8,353 bases of DNA, taken from the NCBI GenBank assembly GCA_028697695.1, contig JAQVEI010000084.1, positions 1-8,353 of the forward strand, in the 5' to 3' direction. Under the pieces are notes generated by a model. It had not been told where the DNA came from. It worked only from the letters and a program-made list of their open reading frames with translations, and did no database searches. Positions 1 to 6,043 of the stretch are shown one piece after another (the stretch's first letter is position 1; each line of letters begins with the position of its first letter). The translations under genes were made by a program, and so were the position numbers. The DNA comes from Lentimicrobiaceae bacterium. Lineage in GTDB: Bacteria; Bacteroidota; Bacteroidia; Bacteroidales; Lentimicrobiaceae.

Positions 1-168
1 CTGATGTAATACCATAAGGATAAAGGGTTTAATCATAGTGATAGCCGCTCCAAGCGTCACAGATACACCCAGAGTAGTCAATAGATTGTTCGAATACAAT
101 CCCGGTAGCAGGTATATCAAAACAAGAATAACCATGCTTGAAACCAGGAGCCGAAAAGGAAAAGTCAT
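1..168 (-). CDS. Small membrane protein, YvlD/DUF360 (phage holin 4_2)-like, partial at left edge
   Basis: The reading frame opens at an ATG at 168 on the minus strand and stays open to base 1, giving the first 56 residues; the C-terminus lies outside the window. An in-frame TAG sits at 199-201 with no other ATG between, so this start is well supported. The visible part is very hydrophobic: one membrane segment (about residues 8-26) ending in LLPG, a short polar stretch (YSNN), then a second segment ending in IKPF. The LLPG motif, the LG about 17 residues later and the KP about 23 residues after PG match the spacing I remember for the DUF360 'phage holin family' (YvlD-like) membrane proteins, usually about 110-120 residues. 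The Asn usually found before the I-K-P is not present. The role of that family is poorly known and it is not evidence of a prophage. The gene lies 47 bases behind the large secreted protein on the same strand and could share its transcript. Confidence 0.55.
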   Translation of the reverse strand, partial: MTFPFRLLVSSMVILVLIYLLPGLYSNNLLTTLGVSVTLGAAITMIKPFILMVLHQ

Positions 169-215
169 AACCTGTTTTGTTATGATACGAAAATAGCACT
201 ATTTTTTGTATTAAT

Positions 216-3011
216 TTAAAAATCGGATAAGTTTATTGTCCACAATAATATAAATACTAAATCCGATTCCCCGGTACGGTATATACTTCTGATTCCGATA
301 CTTGATTCCGGGGGCAGGTCTAAAATGTGAGTATCCATGATTACATCCACGCCCAGGGCATTGTAGGAGTTCTGACTGCTATTTACTTTCATTGTGGTAA
401 AATCAGCAAACAGATTGGTCCTTATTCTTTTGATAAATATTATATCTCTAATTTCCACATCAGGATAAGCCAGGGGCATTGCATAATTCAGCCTGCTGCT
501 CACCAATGTATTGGAAGCTATAAAGCTCTCGTATCCCCGGCTAAAACTTATCAGGTTTGCATATATATAATCGCCGGGTCTGTTTTTTTGGAAAGCCATA
601 TAAGCAGATATGGAGTGATTACGGCCTATTCCGGGCAGGTAGACCCGGGATTCTATTGCACCAATATGGCCAGGCGAGACATCACCGAGGGGTGAATGTC
701 GGAATGTCAACTTCAGATTTGCTCCAAGGCGAGGGGCTAAATCCCGTTTTGCCATTCGCCTGTGCGCATAAGCCAACACGCTATAAGTTAGTGTAGTTAA
801 GTTGCCTTCAAAAAATTTGCCGGGCCGGTCACTCTGAAAATGAATATTGGTGTGAGTCAAATCCAATTGGGGAATAAGTCCCCTGTTGTAAGGGCCTGAA
901 GAGAAGTTTAACGGAATACGGGAGCTTAAGCCTGCATTGGTTTCTGTCCATTCTAAATCCCACAATTTACCCTTTTCGTCTGCGTAAGTAACTGAACGGC
1001 CTCCACCGGCCATATCTAATGAAATTTCAGGGTACCAGCCCTTCCATGTTAATGAGGTGCGAAAAGTGCCTCGCTGTTCCAGCGGATCAAAGGTATACCC
1101 GGCAGTAATAAACATGGTGCTCAGTATGTTCTGGCTCATAATGGATACTCCGGGGTGAATGCGCTCATTGTCAGCATCAATATACAATGGTGCCCAACTG
1201 TGAAAATTAAACAGATGTTTGCCTTTGCGGTAACGTTTAATTGTATGTGCGTTATTGACAATGGTGGCCGTAGGCTTAAATGCCTCCAATGAATCACTAA
1301 GTGCAGCGGCCAGCGGCCAGGATCCAGACTCTGTACCCGCTGATACTGACTTATTGGCAATGATGGCCATGCGATAACCTTCCGATGTGTAAGAGGTGTA
1401 TAAGATGCTGTCATTGTAAAAAGCATAATCACCTACGCCATAGGTAGCGGTAGTAATTCGCTCCATTTTTCCATCTTCCGGCTTCAACCTGCAAAGTTGT
1501 GTTACACCTTCACAATCAGCAAGATAATATAAATGTTGGTCATGCCATTTTGGATGACTTATTTCCCGGTATGCATAGCGGGTAACCAACGATGTAGCCC
1601 CGTTCTTAAGATGCGTTAGTGCAATGGCCTTGCCCTGTGATGAGGTGGCAATCCAGAATACACTGTTTTCATCTTTTGTCCATGCGGGCATGGCAGCGTG
1701 CAAAGTGTCGGGCAAAGCGATGTTGAATGAGGCATTGCCTTTAATTATTGTAAGTTCGGGTTTGCCTTCGCGGGTATATTCGATGGCAGCTACCGCTGAC
1801 CCATCCCTTTTGATTACAGGAGAATATATCTTTTTACGCAAGGCGAAACGCTGCACTGTTGCCAGACTATCGTTATAGATTAACAAATCATTGTATGAAT
1901 TCATCTGCCAACGCCTGTGCGGACGAAATTCAGCCCAAACCATTTTGCCTGACGAACCATCGGTGTGGTTGCCCGATACATACCCCGGCGTATGTATCTT
2001 TTTTATCGCTCTTGTCTTTAAATTGATACAGTAAAATGCAGGAATTTTATCCAGACTGCTCATCAGAAAAATCCCTGTTGTATCATTCAGCATACTCAGG
2101 CTGCTTATGCTTGTATATATGCCGGTATGATGATTAATGTTTATAAAATGCTCTTTAGCTTCTACTGAGGGCTGCCACATTTCGGTGAGGGTGGTCATGG
2201 CTTCCTGATACAAATTATGCTTGTCTAAGTGCACGGTAGACATTATCCCGTAATTGAACGGCCTGAGGCTGTTTAACCTGGAGATGTTCTCAAGTGAAGT
2301 TTCCCAGGGCATTGTATCGTGATTAATATTGGCAGCGGCTATAATGTGGTATCCCAGCGTATAATGGTCAGGTACAAAATCCCGGTATGAACCCAGGCTG
2401 GCTTTGGCATAGGAATAAGTATTTTTTTCAATGAGCTGTGCCCGAAGTGGCATGGCAAAATCAGGTACTCGTCCTCTTCCTGAATGGCTATAGGCTGTTT
2501 CTGTCATTACAGCATCTCCTTCGAGAAACCATGTAGGTAAAAATATTCCGGTCGCTGCGGGTACGGCCTGCTGTCCCAGAATCCATCCAAAATAGCGCAG
2601 CGTATTCCTGTCAAGCCGTGCCAATTGTACCATGTGCCTGTATTCATGCAGCGCAAGCTGTTCCATCCAGGGTTGGGCATATAAGTCCTGAGGTGGTGTA
2701 GTCAATACCTCAATGCGCCGGGGAGCCCAAACCGCGTAAGCATTTGAAGTGGCCTGGTAAGGATGAAAAACTATCGTTGTTTTGCGCGGCTTAACTTTCC
2801 ACTGTTCCGTGGCGTGAGGTGCATGCAGCGTAAATTGTTGCACAGCCCGCTTCGCCTGATGACTGTATGTCGACGGAAACACGAAGTCAAATCCGGGCAC
2901 CTCAATCAATGACCATTTGGTGGAGGATGCTTCCTGGCCTATATCGTAAAACTGAGCATGCAAACCGGTATAAAAACAGAGAAAGAAACCCAGAATTATA
3001 TATTTTGTCAT
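216..3011 (-). CDS. Secreted gluzincin-like metallopeptidase / beta-propeller / outer-membrane beta-barrel protein
   Basis: This protein has about 931 residues. The ATG at 3011 was chosen because it begins a clear type I signal peptide (MTKYII, hydrophobic core, LHA then Gln at 20) and lies 10 bases after the stop of the upstream gene; a GTG at 3179 would put a non-signal stretch in front and overlap that gene by 158 bases. Residues about 40-230 resemble a Peptidase MA/gluzincin domain: HEYRH at 122-126 (two zinc ligands and the catalytic Glu) followed by WFLEGDA at 161-167, where E164 is the expected third ligand. Residues about 300-560 contain repeated TolB/PD40-like blade patterns (for example SPVIKRDGS and PAWTKDENS). 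Residues about 625-931 alternate polar and hydrophobic residues with many aromatics and end in Phe, as outer-membrane barrels do. The segment FNFHSWAPLYID (601-612) joins propeller and barrel. Inference: an outer-membrane-anchored protein with a periplasmic or surface peptidase-like head. Substrate unknown; catalytic activity unproven. Confidence 0.75.
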   Translation of the reverse strand: MTKYIILGFFLCFYTGLHAQFYDIGQEASSTKWSLIEVPGFDFVFPSTYSHQAKRAVQQFTLHAPHATEQWKVKPRKTTIVFHPYQATSNAYAVWAPRRIEVLTTPPQDLYAQPWMEQLALHEYRHMVQLARLDRNTLRYFGWILGQQAVPAATGIFLPTWFLEGDAVMTETAYSHSGRGRVPDFAMPLRAQLIEKNTYSYAKASLGSYRDFVPDHYTLGYHIIAAANINHDTMPWETSLENISRLNSLRPFNYGIMSTVHLDKHNLYQEAMTTLTEMWQPSVEAKEHFININHHTGIYTSISSLSMLNDTTGIFLMSSLDKIPAFYCINLKTRAIKKIHTPGYVSGNHTDGSSGKMVWAEFRPHRRWQMNSYNDLLIYNDSLATVQRFALRKKIYSPVIKRDGSAVAAIEYTREGKPELTIIKGNASFNIALPDTLHAAMPAWTKDENSVFWIATSSQGKAIALTHLKNGATSLVTRYAYREISHPKWHDQHLYYLADCEGVTQLCRLKPEDGKMERITTATYGVGDYAFYNDSILYTSYTSEGYRMAIIANKSVSAGTESGSWPLAAALSDSLEAFKPTATIVNNAHTIKRYRKGKHLFNFHSWAPLYIDADNERIHPGVSIMSQNILSTMFITAGYTFDPLEQRGTFRTSLTWKGWYPEISLDMAGGGRSVTYADEKGKLWDLEWTETNAGLSSRIPLNFSSGPYNRGLIPQLDLTHTNIHFQSDRPGKFFEGNLTTLTYSVLAYAHRRMAKRDLAPRLGANLKLTFRHSPLGDVSPGHIGAIESRVYLPGIGRNHSISAYMAFQKNRPGDYIYANLISFSRGYESFIASNTLVSSRLNYAMPLAYPDVEIRDIIFIKRIRTNLFADFTTMKVNSSQNSYNALGVDVIMDTHILDLPPESSIGIRSIYRTGESDLVFILLWTINLSDF

Positions 3012-3021
3012 AATAAATCCG

Positions 3022-3708
3022 TTAATATGATTCAAAATACTGCCAGACATTGATTTGAGGTAAAGTGGCTTCAATAGTGATTTGTTCACCGCTAACGGGA
3101 TGCAGAAAACTGAGGCTGCGTGCATGCAGACATATTGAGCCATCCGGATTTGGCCGTTTGTCACCATATTTAACATCACCTCTAATGGGTGTACCCAGGG
3201 CTGACATCTGTGCCCTGATTTGATGATGTCGCCCGGTAATAAGCTCTATTTCAATCAGGTGCATTGTTTTGGATGAAGCGAGTAATTTATATTCAAGTAT
3301 AGCTTCTTTGGCCCCTGATGTTTCCGGCTTCACAACATACGACTTATTTTCCTTCTCATTTTTCCGAAGAAAATGCACCAACCTTCCCCCATCATTTGCA
3401 GGCTGTTGATTAAGCAGGGCCCAATAGGTTTTATGTATTTCTCTGGCTTTCACCATTTTAGTAAGCCGGGTAAGTGCTTTTGAAGTACGGGCAAATATAA
3501 CTGCTCCACTTACGGGACGGTCCAACCGATGTACAACACCCAAAAAAACGCGGCCGGGTTTGTTGTACTTTTCCTTAAGATAAGTTTTTAAAATTTCGGG
3601 CAGGGGCTCATCTCCCGTTTTATCACCCTGCACAATATCTCCGGCCCGTTTGTTTACAATCAATAAATGATTGTCTTCAAAAAGAATTTCTGGCAGAGTA
3701 AGGTGCAT
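3022..3708 (-). CDS. RluA-family RNA pseudouridine synthase (short, no S4 domain)
   Basis: This 228-residue protein is expected to isomerise a uridine to pseudouridine in rRNA or tRNA in the cytoplasm. The RluA signature is intact: HRLDRPVSG at 60-68 with the catalytic Asp at 63, the KTYWALL segment at 93-99, and the C-terminal block ELITGRHHQIRAQMSALG at 155-172, followed by GDVKYG. The length fits a bare catalytic domain; the N-terminal S4 RNA-binding domain of RluC/RluD is absent, as in TruC/RluA-type members. The exact target uridine cannot be read from the sequence, so no symbol is given. The ATG at 3708 directly precedes the usual opening ILFEDNHLLIVNK. The gene lies 66 bases behind panB and 10 bases before the start of the large secreted protein, which suggests co-transcription. 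Confidence 0.93.
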   Translation of the reverse strand: MHLTLPEILFEDNHLLIVNKRAGDIVQGDKTGDEPLPEILKTYLKEKYNKPGRVFLGVVHRLDRPVSGAVIFARTSKALTRLTKMVKAREIHKTYWALLNQQPANDGGRLVHFLRKNEKENKSYVVKPETSGAKEAILEYKLLASSKTMHLIEIELITGRHHQIRAQMSALGTPIRGDVKYGDKRPNPDGSICLHARSLSFLHPVSGEQITIEATLPQINVWQYFESY

Positions 3709-3728
3709 AGACTCGTGCGTGATAGTTC

Positions 3729-3738
3729 GCCTGCAGGC
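3729..3738. repeat. 10-base perfect palindrome between panB and the pseudouridine synthase gene
   Basis: GCCTGCAGGC is a perfect inverted repeat in the 66-base gap. There is no T-run after it on either strand, so it does not look like an intrinsic terminator. It may be chance or a weak RNA hairpin within the operon transcript. Confidence 0.4.
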
Positions 3739-3774
3739 AGAGAAAATGTATAACGAAAGTTCAAATGAAGTAAA

Positions 3775-4605
3775 TCAATATTGTTCTTTGTTGTTCGGGA
3801 AATCAACGCTTTTAACATCATGGATGTAAGCAGAAACTGAACCCATAATTTCTTCGCTCAGGTTGTTGTATCTGCGCAGGAAGCGGGGTGAAAATTCCTG
3901 GGTAATCCCGAGCATGTCATGCAATACCAGCACCTGACCATCCACACCGGGTCCTGCACCTATACCAATAATGGGTATCTTTACTGCTGCGGCAACAGAA
4001 GTCGCCAGTTTGGCAGGAATTTTCTCAAGCACTATGGCAAAGCACCCTGCTTCTTCGAGTAAATGTGCATCCTCAACGAGCTTATTGGCTTCGCTTTCTT
4101 CGGTAGCTCTAACTACATAGGTTCCAAACTTATGAATGGATTGCGGAGTAAGTCCCAAATGGCCCATAATAGGTATGCCGGCTGAGAGAATGCGTTCCAC
4201 CGACTCGCGTACCTCACTGCCACCTTCTAGCTTCACCGCATCAGCTCCGGTCTCTTTCATGATGCGGATAGCAGAATTCAAAGCTTCTTTTGAGTTTCCC
4301 TGATAAGTTCCAAATGGCATATCCACAACTACCAAAGCACGATTCACAGCCCTCACTACCGATGAACCATGATATATCATTTCATTCAGGGTTATGGGAA
4401 GGGTAGAGGTGTGCCCGGCCATTACATTGGATGCCGAATCGCCGACAAGAATCACATCAATGCCTGCTGTGTCGAGCAATCGCGCCATAGAATAATCATA
4501 GGCCGTAAGCATGGCAATCTTCTCATTTTTCAACTTCATTTCATGGAGTACATGGGTGGTAACTTTCGTTACATTGCCAAAATTGGAAATCTTATTGTCA
4601 GTCAT
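3775..4605 (-). CDS. panB: 3-methyl-2-oxobutanoate hydroxymethyltransferase (ketopantoate hydroxymethyltransferase)
   Basis: PanB transfers a hydroxymethyl group from 5,10-methylene-tetrahydrofolate to 2-oxoisovalerate, making ketopantoate for pantothenate and coenzyme A. It is a cytoplasmic (beta/alpha)8 enzyme. The 276-residue product shows the whole family pattern: LTAYDYSMARL, VGDSASNVMAGH with metal-ligand D56, VVVDMPFGTYQ with D95, AVKLEGG with K125 and E127, GHLGLTPQS, the catalytic base E194 in VLEKIPAKL, and IGIGAGPGVDGQVLVLHDMLG. The spacing of these residues agrees with the E. coli residues D45, D84, E114 and E181. The frame also extends to a TTG at 4629, but the ATG at 4605 is preferred: it is a normal start codon and gives a usual N-terminus. 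A candidate -7 element lies 40 bases upstream. No panC or panD is next to it. Confidence 0.97.
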   Translation of the reverse strand: MTDNKISNFGNVTKVTTHVLHEMKLKNEKIAMLTAYDYSMARLLDTAGIDVILVGDSASNVMAGHTSTLPITLNEMIYHGSSVVRAVNRALVVVDMPFGTYQGNSKEALNSAIRIMKETGADAVKLEGGSEVRESVERILSAGIPIMGHLGLTPQSIHKFGTYVVRATEESEANKLVEDAHLLEEAGCFAIVLEKIPAKLATSVAAAVKIPIIGIGAGPGVDGQVLVLHDMLGITQEFSPRFLRRYNNLSEEIMGSVSAYIHDVKSVDFPNNKEQY

Positions 4606-4644
4606 ATCTGAATATTTTAAGGGAAACAATGTTTATCCACACAG

Positions 4645-4652
4645 CAAAGCTA
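4645..4652 (-). promoter_or_regulatory. Candidate -7 promoter element for panB
   Basis: On the minus strand this reads TAGCTTTG, an exact match to the Bacteroidota -7 consensus TAnnTTTG. It ends 40 bases before the panB ATG, which would give a leader of roughly 30 bases. No convincing TTG/TTTG -33 element is seen at the usual 17-23 base spacing, so the call rests on the -7 box and its position. Confidence 0.5.
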
Positions 4653-4740
4653 CAAAAGAAAACAATAAAGGAATCATTTTATCGCAATCTGTCCCTTTGT
4701 CATTTTTCGTTCATTTTTAATCTAATTCACATAAAATGGC

Positions 4741-4748
4741 TAATTTTG
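4741..4748 (+). promoter_or_regulatory. Candidate -7 promoter element for the DUF4249-like lipoprotein gene
   Basis: TAATTTTG matches the Bacteroidota TAnnTTTG consensus exactly and ends 21 bases before the ATG at 4770, implying a short leader of about 15 bases. No clear -33 TTG is visible at the usual distance. The region 4606-4769 therefore holds back-to-back promoters and no gene. Confidence 0.55.
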
Positions 4749-4769
4749 CACACTTAATCTGTTTATCTT

Positions 4770-5816
4770 ATGAAGATCCGTTTGTTTTTACTTCTTACAC
4801 TCTTTTCCACACTCATTTTTTCTGCCTGTGAAACTGATTTTGATATTACGGCCGATTACAAAGACATTACCGTTGTGTATGGTTTGCTTAGCCAGAATGA
4901 CAGCGTACATTATTTAAAAATCAATAAGGCTTTCCTGGGCAAAGGCAATGCCCTGGTTTTTGCCAAAGAGCCGGATTCAATGTCATACCACGATGATTTG
5001 GAGGTGATAATTGAAGAGATAAAGAATGAGACAGTAACACATACTATTGTGTTTGATACCACCACCATTGCCAATAAAAACCCCGGAATTTTTTATTATC
5101 CGGAACAGCAGGTTTTCAGCGCTGAGTACGAAATACCTTCAGATTACGGTTCCAGAACATATCGGCTTCAAATCACCAACAAAAAAACCGGCAAAGTTGT
5201 AACTTCTCACACACCGCTAATTTATGACTTTTCATTTTCAACGCCCAGGCCGGGGCAGCCAGTCATTAACTTTACCTCCGAGTATGCCCAAAAAATAGAA
5301 TGGAGATCGGCTAAAAATGGGAAACGTTACGATGTTACACTTCGGTTTTGGTTTGATGAATTGATTCGGGGAAGTTCAGACACCTTATTCAGGTATGTGG
5401 ATTGGGCATTAGGCACTGAGAAATCAGTAGACATTAACGGTGGTCAGCAAATGGAACTACAGTATAAACCTGAAGGTTTCTTTAACATGGCCAACTCCAA
5501 AATTCCATACAAGCCCGGCAGCGAAATATCAGAAGACCAGGTTGTGGCACGTTTGGTAAACCGCGCGGAAGTTATATTTGATATATCAGGCGATGACCTG
5601 AACACCTACATGGAAGTAAATGAGCCCTCATCGGGTATCGTTCAGGATAAACCGGAATATACCAATATCGACAATGGTATTGGCTTATTTTCCTGCCGCT
5701 TGTCTGTAAATACACGCGATTCAAACCGCCCCGGTAAAGTAATGACCATTGGTGTGCCCACCGAGCAGCGACTGATGGCCGGGAATCTTAAGTTTATAAA
5801 AAAACCCGGCAATTAG
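4770..5816 (+). CDS. Outer-membrane/surface lipoprotein, DUF4249-like
   Basis: The 348-residue product starts with a lipoprotein signal peptide: MKIR, a hydrophobic run, then FSAC with the lipidated Cys at 20. The position -3 residue is Phe rather than the usual Leu, a small departure from the lipobox. The residues after the Cys (ETDFD) are acidic, as in the lipoprotein export signals that send Bacteroidota lipoproteins to the cell surface. The body is beta-rich. The opening ITVVYGLLSQNDSVHYLKI and the late PEYTNIDNGIGLFSCR resemble the start and end patterns of DUF4249 proteins, whose biochemical role is not established. Many DUF4249 genes sit next to TonB-dependent receptors; none is present here, so no transport partner can be proposed. 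The family assignment is from memory of motifs and is tentative; lipoprotein status is firmer. Confidence 0.8.
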   Translation: MKIRLFLLLTLFSTLIFSACETDFDITADYKDITVVYGLLSQNDSVHYLKINKAFLGKGNALVFAKEPDSMSYHDDLEVIIEEIKNETVTHTIVFDTTTIANKNPGIFYYPEQQVFSAEYEIPSDYGSRTYRLQITNKKTGKVVTSHTPLIYDFSFSTPRPGQPVINFTSEYAQKIEWRSAKNGKRYDVTLRFWFDELIRGSSDTLFRYVDWALGTEKSVDINGGQQMELQYKPEGFFNMANSKIPYKPGSEISEDQVVARLVNRAEVIFDISGDDLNTYMEVNEPSSGIVQDKPEYTNIDNGIGLFSCRLSVNTRDSNRPGKVMTIGVPTEQRLMAGNLKFIKKPGN

Positions 5817-5822
5817 CGAATG

Positions 5823-5885
5823 TTAAGCCACACTGACGAACTGTCAGTTCGTACTTCAATCCTGAAGTTTAGCCCATGTGGGTAA
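5823..5885. repeat. Tandem inverted repeats with a weak outer stem, downstream of the lipoprotein gene
   Basis: Two inverted repeats lie side by side: ACGAACTG-T-CAGTTCGT at 5836-5852 (8-base perfect arms, one central base) and ACTTCA-ATCC-TGAAGT at 5853-5868 (6-base arms, 4-base loop). CCACA at 5828-5832 can pair with TGTGG at 5877-5881, with TTA/TAA just outside, giving a possible three-way junction. A second, mutually exclusive hairpin ACTGAC-GAACT-GTCAGT occupies 5832-5848. No T-run follows, so it is not a standard intrinsic terminator. It begins 7 bases after the lipoprotein stop codon. It could be a 3'-end stabilising structure, a REP-like dispersed repeat, or a protein-binding site; the sequence alone does not decide. 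Confidence 0.6.
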
Positions 5886-5994
5886 AAATTATCATTAATT
5901 ATTATGCTAATGTCCATGTAATCAGCGTGATAGGTTCGTGCCTGATGATGAAATTGGTTCAGGTTTAAGGGATGTATGCAAATTGGCATAATGA

Positions 5995-6022
5995 TTGACT
6001 ATACAGTGAAAACTTATTTATT
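5995..6022 (+). promoter_or_regulatory. Weak candidate promoter for dnaK
   Basis: TTG at 5995-5997 and TATTTATT at 6015-6022 are 17 bases apart and only partly match the Bacteroidota TTG / TAnnTTTG pattern. The implied leader before the ATG at 6044 is short and A/T-rich, as expected in this phylum. No CIRCE (TTAGCACTC-N9-GAGTGCTAA) inverted repeat is visible in 5817-6043, so HrcA control at this site is not supported. Apart from the tandem inverted repeats, I see nothing else definite in that gap. Confidence 0.3.
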
Positions 6023-6043
6023 CACGACAATACTAAAATTATT

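Noticed and set aside
327..796. Plus-strand open frames of 122 and 79 codons
   Set aside because: They lie opposite the barrel-coding part of the large minus-strand gene, have no family resemblance, and read as shadows of that gene.
3012..3179. N-terminal extension of the large secreted protein from a GTG at 3179
   Set aside because: It overlaps the pseudouridine synthase gene, starts with GTG, and places 56 unremarkable residues before a textbook signal peptide that begins at the ATG at 3011.
4606..4629. N-terminal extension of panB from a TTG at 4629
   Set aside because: It needs a rare start codon and adds eight residues not expected for PanB; the ATG at 4605 is a better start.
5941..5963. 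Hammerhead-ribozyme-like core (CTGATGA followed by GAAA) flanked by CCTGA/TCAGG
   Set aside because: Only one base separates CTGATGA and GAAA, so stem II cannot form, and the flanking pairing does not give the hammerhead layout.
5876..5968. Possible 30-residue peptide (ATG at 5876, TAA at 5966-5968)
   Set aside because: It begins inside the inverted-repeat element, has no start-site signal or recognisable family, and is short enough to occur by chance in A/T-rich DNA.
5817..6043. CIRCE/HrcA operator or heat-shock control site for dnaK
   Set aside because: The TTAGCACTC-N9-GAGTGCTAA inverted repeat is not present on either strand; the inverted repeats that do occur have different sequences and lie far upstream.
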